DNA of 64,000 bases, taken from the NCBI RefSeq assembly GCF_023520895.1, contig NZ_CP026029.1, positions 2,418,001 through 2,482,000 on the forward strand. The letters are read 5' to 3'. Numbering within the stretch: the stretch's first letter is position 1; each line of letters opens with the position of its first letter. The position numbers and the translations under genes were made by a program. The stretch comes from Paenibacillus sp. PK3_47 (GTDB lineage Bacteria; Bacillota; Bacilli; Paenibacillales; Paenibacillaceae). The notes beneath the pieces were generated by a model. The model saw only the letters and a list, made by a program, of their open reading frames with translations. It was not told the origin of the DNA and did no database searches. Below, piece after piece: positions 1 to 9,012 of the stretch.

Positions 1-205
1 GCTGATAAAATTCCGTCACTTTGTCTAGGCAGCTGTATACATTGCAAAAAATCAAAGGGGATGCCGATAAATAGGAGAGGGTAATTTTCACTGAATCCCT
101 ATTCATTGCCGAATGTGATCCGGACAAATCTGTGATACTATCAATCTTATATCCTTGCCAAAAAATACGGGAGACCATCCACTGATGCTCAATGCTGCTT
201 TTAAT

Positions 206-222
206 AAGGCCCGGGGGGCCTT
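206..222. other. Small GC hairpin upstream of cyclase gene
   Basis: A 7-bp perfect inverted repeat (AAGGCCC / GGGCCTT) with a 3-base loop lies about 65 bases before the first cyclase gene. No run of T follows it, so it is a poor terminator. It could be a leader structure or the remnant of an upstream unit. I see nothing else firm in bases 1-285. Confidence 0.35.
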
Positions 223-285
223 TGCCCTGCATATTCAGCCCCCGTGTCCTGTCTGTACAAGTCTTAATGCATGGAGGCCGGAACG

Positions 286-1887
286 ATGGATTCCATGATC
301 TCAAGTTATATCGTGATAGTAGCCATCTCCGGTGTGCTCAGTGCACTGCTGGCGCTGTTTGCCTACTATAAAAAGAACACTGATTTTGCCGGAATCAAAG
401 CTTTCATAATCAGCTCGGCCGCTTCCGCCATCTACACCTTCGGCTTTGCTCTGGAGCTGTCGGGAAACACGATGCAGGAAATCAGCTTCTGGATCAAGGT
501 TGAGTATTTGGGAATGCCCTATATCGCTCCCTCCAGCCTTATTATGGTCATGCATTTTGTAGGCCTGGACAGGCTGATCAAAAAGAAACTGCTGTCCGTG
601 TTATACGCAGTCCCGCTGATCTCCACGGTGCTCGTATGGACGAATGAATATCACCACCTGTTCTACCAGTCGATACATTTCCGGGAAGATGCCCCCAGAC
701 CCCTGGTCGATGTCGTAATGGGTCCATGGTATATCGTGCAGGGCAGTATGACCTTCGGCTGCATGCTCGCGGGGATGTGCCTGATTCTCTGGCAGTGGGG
801 CCGGATGAAGCGGGTCTACCGCCGGCAGCTGACCACCATTTTTATCGGGCAGTTTCTGCCGGCTCTGGGCGCTTTTCTGTATTTAATGGGAGCGACCCCT
901 TACGGCATGGATCCTGTACCGGTAATTATGAGCGTAACCTCAACCCTCTATATATGGGCCATCCTCTCCAGAGGCATGCTGACCGCCGCCCCGATTGCCC
1001 GCGAGAACCTGTTCGAGAGCATGCGTGACGGAGTCCTTGTAACAGACCGCTCAGATATGCTCGTTGATTACAACCGTGCTGCTACGCAGATGCTGCAGGG
1101 GCTGGATGCATCAGCAGTCGGCAGGCCGCTGGCCCAGCTGTTCCTGCATGCCGGAAAAGAAGCGGTGGATTATGTAATGAATGTGGACCCCCAGATCAGT
1201 GAGGAACGGGAGCTTGCCTGGAATAAAGACGGTGAGGTCTGCTATTACCAGGTCAGATCCTCTCCGGTCCAAAAAAAGGACGGCCACCTGGCAGGCCGGA
1301 TGATCATGCTGATCGATGTCACCGAACGGGTGCTGCTTCAGGAAAAGCTGCTTCAGCTCGCCACGATTGACAGCCTGACCGGCATTTATAACCGTATGCA
1401 CTTCATGTCCATGAGCCGTTCCCTGCTGGAAGCTGCGGTAGCCAACCGGACTCCTGTTTCCATTATTCTGCTCGATATTGACTACTTCAAAAACATCAAT
1501 GACCGGTATGGGCATCAATACGGGGACATGGCGCTCCAGCATGTTGTCGGCGTATGCCGCAGGCATCTGCAGGAAGGTGACATTTTCGGGCGGTACGGAG
1601 GCGAGGAATTCGTGATCTGTCTGCCCGGCACCTCTCTTAGCCAGGCCGCTGAGACAGCGGAGGCTATCCGCGAGGACATTGAGCAGAGCACCATAATTAC
1701 ACCTGTCGGCCTGATCCGCGTCACCTCCAGCTTCGGAGTGGTCGATGCGCACCGCCAGAACATTACGCTGGAAGAGCTTCTGTCCGAGGCGGATCATGCA
1801 CTTTATACATCTAAAAGGAGCGGCCGCAACGCTGTCCATTTCTCTAATGGCGTATGTATCACCCAATTTTCTCCTGCTCTGAAATAG
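286..1887 (+). CDS. Membrane diguanylate cyclase (7TM-PAS-GGDEF)
   Basis: The likely product makes cyclic di-GMP from two GTP at the membrane. The first ~225 residues are a series of hydrophobic segments of the histidine-kinase 7TM type, followed by a PAS-like domain (about 240-345) and a GGDEF domain (about 360-525). The active-site loop reads GGEEF near residue 437, and the FKNIND motif that helps bind GTP and metal is present, so activity is expected. The inhibitory I-site (RxxD nine to six residues before GGEEF) is altered to QEGD, which argues against product inhibition. An ATG at 286 is preferred over the one at 271 because GGAGG sits 8 bases ahead of it; this gives 533 residues. A paralogue with the same architecture lies at 62336-63910. 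The signal sensed is unknown. Confidence 0.9.
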   Translation: MDSMISSYIVIVAISGVLSALLALFAYYKKNTDFAGIKAFIISSAASAIYTFGFALELSGNTMQEISFWIKVEYLGMPYIAPSSLIMVMHFVGLDRLIKKKLLSVLYAVPLISTVLVWTNEYHHLFYQSIHFREDAPRPLVDVVMGPWYIVQGSMTFGCMLAGMCLILWQWGRMKRVYRRQLTTIFIGQFLPALGAFLYLMGATPYGMDPVPVIMSVTSTLYIWAILSRGMLTAAPIARENLFESMRDGVLVTDRSDMLVDYNRAATQMLQGLDASAVGRPLAQLFLHAGKEAVDYVMNVDPQISEERELAWNKDGEVCYYQVRSSPVQKKDGHLAGRMIMLIDVTERVLLQEKLLQLATIDSLTGIYNRMHFMSMSRSLLEAAVANRTPVSIILLDIDYFKNINDRYGHQYGDMALQHVVGVCRRHLQEGDIFGRYGGEEFVICLPGTSLSQAAETAEAIREDIEQSTIITPVGLIRVTSSFGVVDAHRQNITLEELLSEADHALYTSKRSGRNAVHFSNGVCITQFSPALK

Positions 1888-1920
1888 ACAGCACTGCTCA
1901 GGTTTCATTGATATGCTAAC

Positions 1921-1958
1921 AGCCCTGTTCCCTGGCGTAAGCCGTAAGGAACAGGGCT
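1921..1958. terminator. Hairpin between convergent genes
   Basis: An 11-bp perfect stem (AGCCCTGTTCC / GGAACAGGGCT) lies between the converging cyclase and metallo-hydrolase genes. The T-run on either side is weak, so termination is likely but not proven. Confidence 0.5.
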
Positions 1959-1986
1959 GCTGTCTATGGCAGCGCATCTGCTATCG

Positions 1987-2850
1987 TTATGAATAATGAT
2001 TTCCTGCCATAAAATAGTCCACACCCCTCAGCAGATCGCCGGGCAGCTCCTCTGTCTGCAGCCAGACCTTTAACTCCTGTATCACCTGCTCCCGCTGATC
2101 TCCGGCGGTCTCCACAATCCGGGCCAGCTGCACCCAGGGTGCCAGATCATCCCGGAATTCCTGCTCATTCATAGGCAGTCCGTGGGATTCCACATAACAC
2201 TCTGCCTGATAACTGCCCACCTGATCCATCAGCTGCAAAAAATTCTTGCTGTTGTACCTCCGTGGACCCCCGTACACTGCGGGCCCCAGTGCATCACCGA
2301 GGAAGAGCACACGCTCCTCTTTTATGTAGAGCAGGCAGGAGTCAGCCGAATGGTCCCCGCCGACATGGCTCAGCTCGCAGGTTATCCCGCCCAAATCAAT
2401 TGTAAGGGTACCGGTAAAGGCAATATCCGGCTTATTGACTGCAACAGCCCTGGAGTCACCGTATTCCAGCCGGATATGCTCCACACTCTCCTCACTGATT
2501 GTTCCGGCTTGTATAAGCTCCTCCATGCCTGCATCCGTCCATTCCCGGCCCGATAATTCCGCCAGCATCGCCACCGTTCCCTCATGGGCAATCACCGGCG
2601 CTTCCCAAGCGGACATGCCGAAACTGTGATCCCAGTGCCAGTGGGTCAGCACCAGCAGATCCGGCATCCTTATCCCGCGTCTGTCCAGCTCTTCCCGGAA
2701 CAGTGCTGCATGTGCCCGTGAATTGCCGGAATCCATCAGCAGCGTGCGCTTCTCTCCGGTAATTGCCGCCAGGACAGGACGGTCTGTGTCATCCTCCGGA
2801 TGCATAATGAGTATGTGTTTACCGAGCGCTTGAAACGTATGCTCCATCAT
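1987..2850 (-). CDS. MBL-fold metallo-hydrolase
   Basis: This 287-residue protein is a metallo-beta-lactamase-fold hydrolase. The metal-binding motif HWHWDH is at about residues 67-72, and a further GGDH histidine and a GDA aspartate follow at the family's usual spacing. It has no signal peptide, so it should act in the cytoplasm. The substrate cannot be read from the sequence; the family includes glyoxalase II-like thioesterases, lactonases and phosphodiesterases. Two consecutive ATG codons begin the frame, and the GGGGG ribosome site fits the second (2847) slightly better. It stands alone, convergent with the cyclase and divergent from the DUF72 gene. Confidence 0.8.
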   Translation of the reverse strand: MMEHTFQALGKHILIMHPEDDTDRPVLAAITGEKRTLLMDSGNSRAHAALFREELDRRGIRMPDLLVLTHWHWDHSFGMSAWEAPVIAHEGTVAMLAELSGREWTDAGMEELIQAGTISEESVEHIRLEYGDSRAVAVNKPDIAFTGTLTIDLGGITCELSHVGGDHSADSCLLYIKEERVLFLGDALGPAVYGGPRRYNSKNFLQLMDQVGSYQAECYVESHGLPMNEQEFRDDLAPWVQLARIVETAGDQREQVIQELKVWLQTEELPGDLLRGVDYFMAGNHYS

Positions 2851-3098
2851 TCATCCCCCTAAATTTCAGCTAATAAGAATTAAGGTCAGGCAGCAAAGTA
2901 TATCCCTGCACTCTTTTGGTGATAACAGCACCCATAGCCTGTATTCAAGAGCAGGCCTGCACCGCCTTCTATCCCTTATGTTGCAGCAGTTCCGGGCATT
3001 AATCAACTGTTCTTGTTTGTGTTAGCAGGTTTTCAGTTTAATAGGAAGTAACTGATCTCTGCGATCACGGTTATCAATTGCAGCCAAGGGGGGATTAC

Positions 3099-3941
3099 AT
3101 GATTAAAATCGGACTAACCGGCTTTGGCGACCACGAGGAATTGTATGGCAAAATCAAACCGGCCGAACGTCTGCCCGCCTACAGCGCGCATTTTTCCATT
3201 GTGGAAATTGACAGCTCCTTCTACGCGGTACAACCGGTCAGAAACTATGCCAAATGGGTGGGTCAAACACCGGATAACTTCCAGTTTATCGTTAAAGCCT
3301 ATCAGGGTATGACCGGGCATCTGCGGGGCAAAAAAAATTATTACGATACGCCTGACGAGATGTACCGCGCTTTTCACACCTCCATAGAACCTGTACGCGA
3401 AGCCGGCAAGCTGGCGATGGCGCTCTTCCAGTTCCCGCCCTGGTTCGACTGCACCAAGGATAATGTAGAATTTCTGCGTGATGCCAAGGCACGGATGCTG
3501 GATGTCCCTTCCGCGCTGGAGTTCCGCAATGAATCATGGTACAGCCCGGAAATGCGGGACAAAACCCTTCAGTTTCTGGAGGAGGAGGGCTGGATTCACA
3601 CGGTGGCTGATGAACCTCAGGCCGGCAGCGGGTCTATCCCTATTGTGCCTGTTGCTACCACACCGGACATCACTTACGTGCGCCTTCACGGCCGCAGCAT
3701 AAGCGGCTGGAACCAGAGCAGCCACCCCGACTGGCGCAAGCTGCGGTATTTGTACCGCTACAGCACTGAAGAGCTGACCGAATGGCGGGACCGGCTCCTG
3801 GAGCTGGAGAAATCCTCCCGCGAAATATATGTAGTATTCAACAACAACTCCGGCGGTGATGCCACAGATAATGCGAAAGAGCTGCAGGCGCTGCTCGGAA
3901 TCGACGGCGGACTGGCTCCGCGCCAACTGGACTTGTTCTAG
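3099..3941 (+). CDS. DUF72 domain protein
   Basis: This 280-residue protein belongs to the DUF72 (YecE-like) family, a TIM-barrel-like fold of unknown biochemical role. The family hallmarks are visible: an opening beta strand with GLTGFGDH, the segment YSAHFSIVEIDSSFYA, FVKAYQ-like and FQFPP motifs, and a late YVRLHGR segment. The start at 3099 is chosen over an upstream in-frame codon because AAGGGGGG lies 5 bases before it. The alpha-amylase gene follows 107 bp downstream on the same strand, possibly co-transcribed. No function is assigned. Confidence 0.85.
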   Translation: MIKIGLTGFGDHEELYGKIKPAERLPAYSAHFSIVEIDSSFYAVQPVRNYAKWVGQTPDNFQFIVKAYQGMTGHLRGKKNYYDTPDEMYRAFHTSIEPVREAGKLAMALFQFPPWFDCTKDNVEFLRDAKARMLDVPSALEFRNESWYSPEMRDKTLQFLEEEGWIHTVADEPQAGSGSIPIVPVATTPDITYVRLHGRSISGWNQSSHPDWRKLRYLYRYSTEELTEWRDRLLELEKSSREIYVVFNNNSGGDATDNAKELQALLGIDGGLAPRQLDLF

Positions 3942-4048
3942 CACAAAAGCTGAAGCGGTCTACATAATATCTTTTAACCTCCTTGCTGAATTCCGGTTTA
4001 CAAAGAATGGGCCCAAGCATTTTATATTGATTAGGGAGGCTGAAAAGG

Positions 4049-5575
4049 ATGAAGAGAAACCATACGATGATGCAGTTTTTTGAGTGGCATGTGGAAGCTG
4101 ACGGCAAGCATTGGAAGCGGCTGGCTGAAATGGCCCCTGAGCTGAAGGCCGCCTATATCGATTCGGTCTGGGTACCGCCTGTAACCAAGGCTATCACTGC
4201 TGAAGATACCGGGTACGGTGTCTATGATCTGTATGATTTGGGCGAATTCGACCAGAAGGGCAGCATCCGGACCAAATACGGCACCAAGCAGGAGCTGGTG
4301 GAGGCCATTGCCGAGTGTCTGAAAAATGGCGTCGCCGTCTACGTTGATCTGGTCATGAACCATAAAGCAGGCGCCGACGAGACCGAGGTGTTTGAGGTTA
4401 TTGAGGTAGATCCCAATGACCGCAATAAGGAAATTTCCGAGCCTTTTGAAATTGAGGGCTGGACCAAATTCACCTTCCCCGGCCGGGGAGACCAGTATTC
4501 CACCTTCAAATGGGATTACACTCACTTCAACGGCACCGATTATGATGCCAGAGAAGAACGGACCGGGGTGTTCCGGATTGCCGGTGAGGATAAGCAATGG
4601 AACCAGAATGTAGATAACGAGTTCGGCAACTATGATTATCTGATGTTCGCCAATATTGATTATCATGATGAGGAAGTCAGGAATGAGATGCTGGAATGGG
4701 GCAAATGGCTTGTCGACACCCTGCAGTGCAGCGGCTACCGCCTGGATGCAATCAAGCATATCAACCATGAATTCATCAAGGAGTTCGCTGCGGAAATGAC
4801 CCGCAAACGCGGTGAAGACTTCTATATCGTAGGCGAGTTCTGGAATTCCAACCTTGAAGCGTGCCGGGAATTTTTGAACACGGTCGATTACCAGATTGAT
4901 TTGTTTGATGTCTCGCTTCACTACAAGCTGTACGGGGCGGCGCTGGCCGGCAGGGATTTCGATATGACCACCATTTTTGATGACACGCTGGTACAGACCC
5001 ACCCCCTCAATGCCGTAACCTTCGTAGACAATCACGATTCACAGCCGCATGAAGCGCTCGAATCCTGGGTAGGCGACTGGTTCAAGCAAATTGCCTATGC
5101 TTTGATTCTGCTGCGCCGCGACGGATACCCCGTCGTTTTCTACGGTGATTATTACGGGATCGGCGGCCCTTCTCCGGTGGAAGGCAAAAAAGCAGCCATC
5201 GACCCGCTGCTGTATACCCGCTATCACAAGGCCTACGGACAGCAGGATGACTACTTCGACCATCCCAACACGATCGGCTGGGTCCGTCACGGTGTAGAGG
5301 AAATCCCAGGCTCCGGCTGCGCAGTAGTGATCTCCAACGGTGACGAGGGCGAGAAGCGGATGTTCGTCGGTGAAGCGCGTGCCGGAGAGAGCTGGGAGGA
5401 TTTCACCCGTAACCGCGAAGAGAGCATTACGATTGACGGGGAAGGCTGGGCTGTGTTCCCTGTCAACGGAGGAAGTGTATCCGTATGGGCATTGCCTGAT
5501 GCCGACACGGAAGCTGAAGATGCCGGGGCTGCGGAAGCAGAGGACACAGATACTGCAGGTAATGAAGCAGAGTAG
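4049..5575 (+). CDS. Intracellular alpha-amylase (GH13)
   Basis: The product hydrolyses internal alpha-1,4 bonds of starch- or glycogen-like glucans. The (beta/alpha)8 barrel shows the catalytic triad of family GH13: nucleophile Asp in GYRLDAIKH (about residue 232), acid/base Glu in VGEFWNS (about 263) and transition-state Asp in FVDNHDSQ (about 330). The opening MMQFFEWHV is typical of the liquefying/cytoplasmic subfamily. There is no signal peptide, so it probably acts on internal glycogen or imported maltodextrin. The last ~25 residues form an unusual, very acidic Glu/Asp/Ala tail after the normal C-terminal beta domain. GGAGG lies 9 bases before the ATG and a strong terminator follows. 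Confidence 0.93.
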   Translation: MKRNHTMMQFFEWHVEADGKHWKRLAEMAPELKAAYIDSVWVPPVTKAITAEDTGYGVYDLYDLGEFDQKGSIRTKYGTKQELVEAIAECLKNGVAVYVDLVMNHKAGADETEVFEVIEVDPNDRNKEISEPFEIEGWTKFTFPGRGDQYSTFKWDYTHFNGTDYDAREERTGVFRIAGEDKQWNQNVDNEFGNYDYLMFANIDYHDEEVRNEMLEWGKWLVDTLQCSGYRLDAIKHINHEFIKEFAAEMTRKRGEDFYIVGEFWNSNLEACREFLNTVDYQIDLFDVSLHYKLYGAALAGRDFDMTTIFDDTLVQTHPLNAVTFVDNHDSQPHEALESWVGDWFKQIAYALILLRRDGYPVVFYGDYYGIGGPSPVEGKKAAIDPLLYTRYHKAYGQQDDYFDHPNTIGWVRHGVEEIPGSGCAVVISNGDEGEKRMFVGEARAGESWEDFTRNREESITIDGEGWAVFPVNGGSVSVWALPDADTEAEDAGAAEAEDTDTAGNEAE

Positions 5576-5586
5576 GTCTTAACTAT

Positions 5587-5629
5587 AAAAGGTGAACCTT
5601 CGGCCGGTTTGGCTGCGGGTTCACCTTTT
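5587..5629 (+). terminator. Rho-independent terminator of amylase
   Basis: The stem AAAAGGTGAACC / GGTTCACCTTTT with an 18-base loop lies 12 bp after the amylase stop. The 3' arm ends in TTTT. Confidence 0.8.
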
Positions 5630-5655
5630 CATTACAGCTGGATATAGGTTGGACT

Positions 5656-5673
5656 TGAAAACCGTGGTTTTCA
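5656..5673. other. 18-bp inverted repeat downstream of FMN-lipoprotein gene
   Basis: Arms TGAAAACC and GGTTTTCA are separated by 2 bp in the gap between amylase and the lipoprotein gene. It lacks a T-run after the 3' arm, so its role is uncertain. Confidence 0.3.
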
Positions 5674-5797
5674 TTTCAGGGATTATAGTGTTGTGGTTGC
5701 ACATTGTACAACAGAATCAATGCCAAACGTTCAAAAGTTCCATTCTGCTGCATTGCACTGAACACACGGTCCTGCAAAAGCTTAAAAGTATAATTGC

Positions 5798-6694
5798 TTA
5801 TTCTGAGATCTTAACGGCAGCAGGAGCTGTATCCCCGACTTCAGCCATTTCATCCAGCGCATGCTCAACGAGAACCATAAAGTTACCCGAAGAGGTAGTC
5901 GCGCCGCTGACAGCATCCACCGAACCGATCAGCTGCTTCTCGATCAGCTGTTTCTCGAGCTCTTCGGTATACTTCGCCGGGTAAGTCCCGGATACGGGCT
6001 CCATCGATGCCTTATAATCCGCATCCTCTGTCTTCAGCTTACCGGCTTCATTAACGTAGTCAAACTGCACGGCCGCAATGGCATGATCCTTAATCTCAAG
6101 GTCCAGCTGCGGCTTCCACCCATGCTCGTCAAAAGCATCCGCACTCACCTTGTAAACTCCGTCATCATATAAAGGTATAACTGCTGCCGCCGTATCACCG
6201 GCTTTGGCTTTGTCCAGTGCCGCCGCTGCCAGCTCATTAAAGTTTCTGGAGGAGTGGGTGGCACCCGATACAGCATCCACCTTCGCTGCATCCTGGCTGG
6301 CAACAAGTCCTTCACCCAGCTTGTCAAATGCTTCTCTTGGCGTGAACTTGTTCACCTCGGAGAAACCCTTGATATAATTCTCGTTCTCGCTGCGCTTCTC
6401 ACCGGCGTCATTGGTATAATCGTAATAAGCCTTCTCCACCTTGCCGTCTTTCACTGTTACCTCCACATACGCCTTCCAGTTTCTCACGTCGTTGCGGTCA
6501 TATTCCGCCTTATAGGTTCCGTCTGTAAACGCTCCGGCAGCAGCCGGCTCAGCAGCACTGGCCGTTTCTGTAGCAGCAGGCTCATTTACATTCCCGCTGT
6601 TAGATGCCGTATTATTGTTGTTGTTGCCGCATGCCGTCAGCATAACCGCAAGTGCTGCTGCAGCCAGAACCGGCAGCTTTCTATTGTGTTTCAT
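5798..6694 (-). CDS. FMN-binding lipoprotein (PplA-like, two domains)
   Basis: This 298-residue lipoprotein has a signal peptide with lipobox LTAC (Cys 22), a short Asn-rich linker, and two FMN-binding domains in tandem. Each ends in the flavinylation motif DAVSGATxSS (around residues 140 and 263), where the Thr is the residue to which ApbE attaches FMN covalently. The architecture matches PplA, the lipoprotein of flavin-based extracellular electron transfer in Listeria. From this I infer that it carries electrons across the cell wall or serves as an extracellular flavin reductase component. No apbE, ndh2 or other electron-transfer gene is nearby, so partners must be elsewhere. GGGGG lies 8 bases before the ATG. 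Confidence 0.85.
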   Translation of the reverse strand: MKHNRKLPVLAAAALAVMLTACGNNNNNTASNSGNVNEPAATETASAAEPAAAGAFTDGTYKAEYDRNDVRNWKAYVEVTVKDGKVEKAYYDYTNDAGEKRSENENYIKGFSEVNKFTPREAFDKLGEGLVASQDAAKVDAVSGATHSSRNFNELAAAALDKAKAGDTAAAVIPLYDDGVYKVSADAFDEHGWKPQLDLEIKDHAIAAVQFDYVNEAGKLKTEDADYKASMEPVSGTYPAKYTEELEKQLIEKQLIGSVDAVSGATTSSGNFMVLVEHALDEMAEVGDTAPAAVKISE

Positions 6695-6826
6695 CTCTAA
6701 AACCCCCGTTATGTTATTTTTTTCACATACTTATATTAACATCTGTAGGGTGTTATGACCATACACATCAGGATTCTTTTTCCTGAGGGTTGTCCATTTC
6801 CTGCTGTACGGCGAACATCCGGACGT

Positions 6827-6863
6827 AAAAAAGAGGACTCCTTCACGGCAAAGGAAGTCCCCT
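6827..6863 (-). terminator. Terminator of FlxA-like gene
   Basis: On the minus strand a stem with arms GGACTTCCTT and AAGGAGTCC (one bulge) is followed by TCTTTTTT. It lies about 30 bp past the stop of the FlxA-like gene. Confidence 0.75.
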
Positions 6864-6890
6864 TCGTTGTCATAGCTCTACAGTCCGGGG

Positions 6891-7241
6891 TTATACCCGG
6901 ATGTCAAACCTGCCTGCGCTGTCTGTGGTCGCGGCAGCAATCTCCTGCGCACTTGCCGCAGCAATAATATTGCTGCCGGCCGGTTTCTTCTGCGCAATGC
7001 CGCCGCCCGCTGAAGCGGAACCCGCCTGCGATTTTTGCAAAATTTGAGCCGCGATCCCTTTAATCTGCTGCTCAATCTGTTTGGTTTTGGTTTCTTTGGT
7101 CTTCTCGTCCTCTTTGCCCGACCCGATTTTTTCGAGTTCCGCTTCAAGCTTTGCCTTCTGCTTCTCCAATGCGCTGGTATCAGCGGTGCTTGAAGAAGTG
7201 TAAGAAGACGAAGCTGCAGATGATACGGATGATATATTCAT
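6891..7241 (-). CDS. Small FlxA-like protein
   Basis: This 116-residue hydrophilic protein has a Ser/Thr-rich start, a central charged helix predicted to form a coiled coil (about residues 28-75, many Lys and Glu, with EQQIKGIAAQI), and an Ala-rich tail. It resembles the FlxA-like family, whose members often sit with motility genes but have no established biochemistry. The start at 7241 is chosen because AAGGAGG lies about 7 bases upstream, whereas the longer reading frame (to 7370) has no ribosome site and would run through an unrelated stretch. It stands alone between terminators. Confidence 0.65.
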   Translation of the reverse strand: MNISSVSSAASSSYTSSSTADTSALEKQKAKLEAELEKIGSGKEDEKTKETKTKQIEQQIKGIAAQILQKSQAGSASAGGGIAQKKPAGSNIIAAASAQEIAAATTDSAGRFDIRV

Positions 7242-7393
7242 GCCCGTCCCTCCTTTCACTTCTCCAATATTACTCTCTTCACCCCAGGGAAACGTTAAAA
7301 CGCGCTGAAAGTTTGCTGAAAGTACTGGAGCCGCGATGCACAGCAATAAAGCCGCCCGCAGGCGGCTCAAGGTATGGCTTATGACTGATGAAT

Positions 7394-8002
7394 TTACTTG
7401 CCGGAATTCTGCAGCCAGTACCGGGCTGCTTCCGCTTCGGCAGCGCTAAGGCGGTGCCCCTGGTTGCCCCAGTGTGTGGTTACCTCTGCGCCGGCTCCTT
7501 GCAGCAGGCTTTCCAGCTCCACCGTTTCCTCTGAACGGATCAGCGGATCATTGGTTCCCGCCCCGATGAAAACATCCACACCAGATAGTGACGGAAGGTC
7601 CAGCCCGCGCAGCGGCACCATCGGATGCAGCAGCACGGCTTTGCTGAAAATACCGCCGTAATGGAACAGCAGGCTGCCTGCTATATTCGCACCGTTGGAG
7701 TAGCCGATGGCCACCAGGTTACCGGCGTCAAATCCGTACTCCGCCGCAGCCGTCTCCAGGAATTGTCTAAGCTCATGGGTGCGGAAGACCAGATCTTCCT
7801 CATCAAAAATGCCTTCAGCCAGCCGCCGGAAGTAGCGCGGCATCCCGTTCTCCAGCACATTGCCGCGGATGCCCAATACGGAGGCTCCCGGCAGCAGCAT
7901 CTCGGCAAGCGGCAGCAGATCATGTTCATTGCCGCCGGTGCCATGGAATAATACCAGTGTCGGCAGGCTCAGGTCACTGCCCTTTTGGTAAATATGGATC
8001 AT
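7394..8002 (-). CDS. mhqD: Alpha/beta hydrolase (MhqD-like carboxylesterase)
   Basis: This 202-residue alpha/beta hydrolase belongs to the phospholipase/carboxylesterase group. The triad is clear: Ser102 in GYSNG, Asp152 in GTNDPLI and His183 in NQGHRLS; LFHGTGGNE near residue 18 is the oxyanion region. Its start overlaps the stop of the upstream dioxygenase gene by 4 bases (ATGA), so the two are translationally coupled. In Bacillus subtilis the MhqR regulon pairs just such an esterase (MhqD) with a ring-cleaving dioxygenase (MhqE/O) in resistance to quinones, so I infer the same role here. The natural substrate is not known. Confidence 0.83.
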   Translation of the reverse strand: MIHIYQKGSDLSLPTLVLFHGTGGNEHDLLPLAEMLLPGASVLGIRGNVLENGMPRYFRRLAEGIFDEEDLVFRTHELRQFLETAAAEYGFDAGNLVAIGYSNGANIAGSLLFHYGGIFSKAVLLHPMVPLRGLDLPSLSGVDVFIGAGTNDPLIRSEETVELESLLQGAGAEVTTHWGNQGHRLSAAEAEAARYWLQNSGK

Positions 8003-8949
8003 CTCTGCTTCACCTCAATTTCACGAATTTCGAACGGGCTCAAATTAGCCTCGATAGCCGCGCGGTGCGGTTCATACCATGCCGGAAGCATCAGCTTTTG
8101 ACCAAGGGCATCCGGTGTTTCATCATTGGCAAAGCCGGGAGGATCTGTTGCGATCTCGAACAGGATTCCGCCTTCCTCGCGGAAGTAGATGGCGTTGAAG
8201 TATTGGCGGTCCTGGACCGGAGTCGGCTGGTAACCATGGCTTTGGACGCGGGCACCCCATTCCAGCTGCTCGGCATCATCTTTGGCACGCCAGGCAATAT
8301 GATGTACGGTGCCCGTTCCTCCTGCCCCATGCGGAACCGGAGCGGATTTCAGGTCAATAATATTGCCGAGGTCAGCTGCCGATCTGTAACGGATATAGCC
8401 GTCGCCTTCAGCGATCACTTCCATGCCCAGCGTCCGGCCCAGCGTATCCGCTGTCCGCTCAGGATTCACACTGTAGAGCACTGCACCCCCGAAGCCTTTA
8501 ATGGCATGCTTCTCAGGTACGCCGCCAAAGGACCAGGTGCTGTACGGGCCCTCTTCCCGCTCAACCAGCTCAATGCGCAGTCCGTCGTAATCGGCAAAGG
8601 ACAGATAATGCTCGCCAATCCGGGTTACATGGGTAAAAGAAATAGCGTAGGAGGCAAGGCGTTCCTCCCAGAAACCAAGCGATCCCGCCGGTACTGCATA
8701 AGTGGTTACGCCCACCTGGCCGCCGCCGATTCTGCCTTTGCGTCCGGTTGACCAGGGGAAGAAGGTGATAATGGTGCCCGGAGCGCCCTCTTCATTGCCG
8801 AAATAGAGGTGGTAGACTTCCGGTGCGTCGAAATTAATCGTTTTTTTGACCAGCCGCAGCCCGAGAATTCCCGCATAGAAATCCGCATTGCGCTGTGCAT
8901 CTCCGACAAAGGCTGTAATATGGTGAATACCTGCAGTTTGAAGTGTCAT
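7999..8949 (-). CDS. mhqO: Ring-cleaving dioxygenase (MhqO/MhqE-like)
   Basis: This 316-residue protein is a two-module vicinal oxygen chelate (glyoxalase/extradiol dioxygenase) enzyme. The N-terminal module begins with GIHHITAFVGD (His 9/10) and the second contains VHHIAWRA (His 216/217) and GILFEIATDPPGF (Glu 265), a likely 2-His-1-carboxylate iron site. The family opens hydroquinone- or catechol-type rings. It sits in a DoxX-dioxygenase-esterase operon next to a MarR regulator, as in the MhqR regulon of B. subtilis, so the inferred role is removal of quinones and similar electrophiles. Whether it is the orthologue of mhqO, mhqE or mhqA cannot be decided from sequence alone. Confidence 0.87.
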   Translation of the reverse strand: MTLQTAGIHHITAFVGDAQRNADFYAGILGLRLVKKTINFDAPEVYHLYFGNEEGAPGTIITFFPWSTGRKGRIGGGQVGVTTYAVPAGSLGFWEERLASYAISFTHVTRIGEHYLSFADYDGLRIELVEREEGPYSTWSFGGVPEKHAIKGFGGAVLYSVNPERTADTLGRTLGMEVIAEGDGYIRYRSAADLGNIIDLKSAPVPHGAGGTGTVHHIAWRAKDDAEQLEWGARVQSHGYQPTPVQDRQYFNAIYFREEGGILFEIATDPPGFANDETPDALGQKLMLPAWYEPHRAAIEANLSPFEIREIEVKQR

Positions 8950-9012
8950 TATAATATCCTCCTATAAAATCATATTTGTAGGGCTTTGTGCAACGTGACC
9001 TGCATGATCTGC

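Noticed and set aside
7151..7384. Plus-strand open frame opposite the FlxA-like gene
   Set aside because: Shadow frame without a ribosome site; the minus-strand gene has one.
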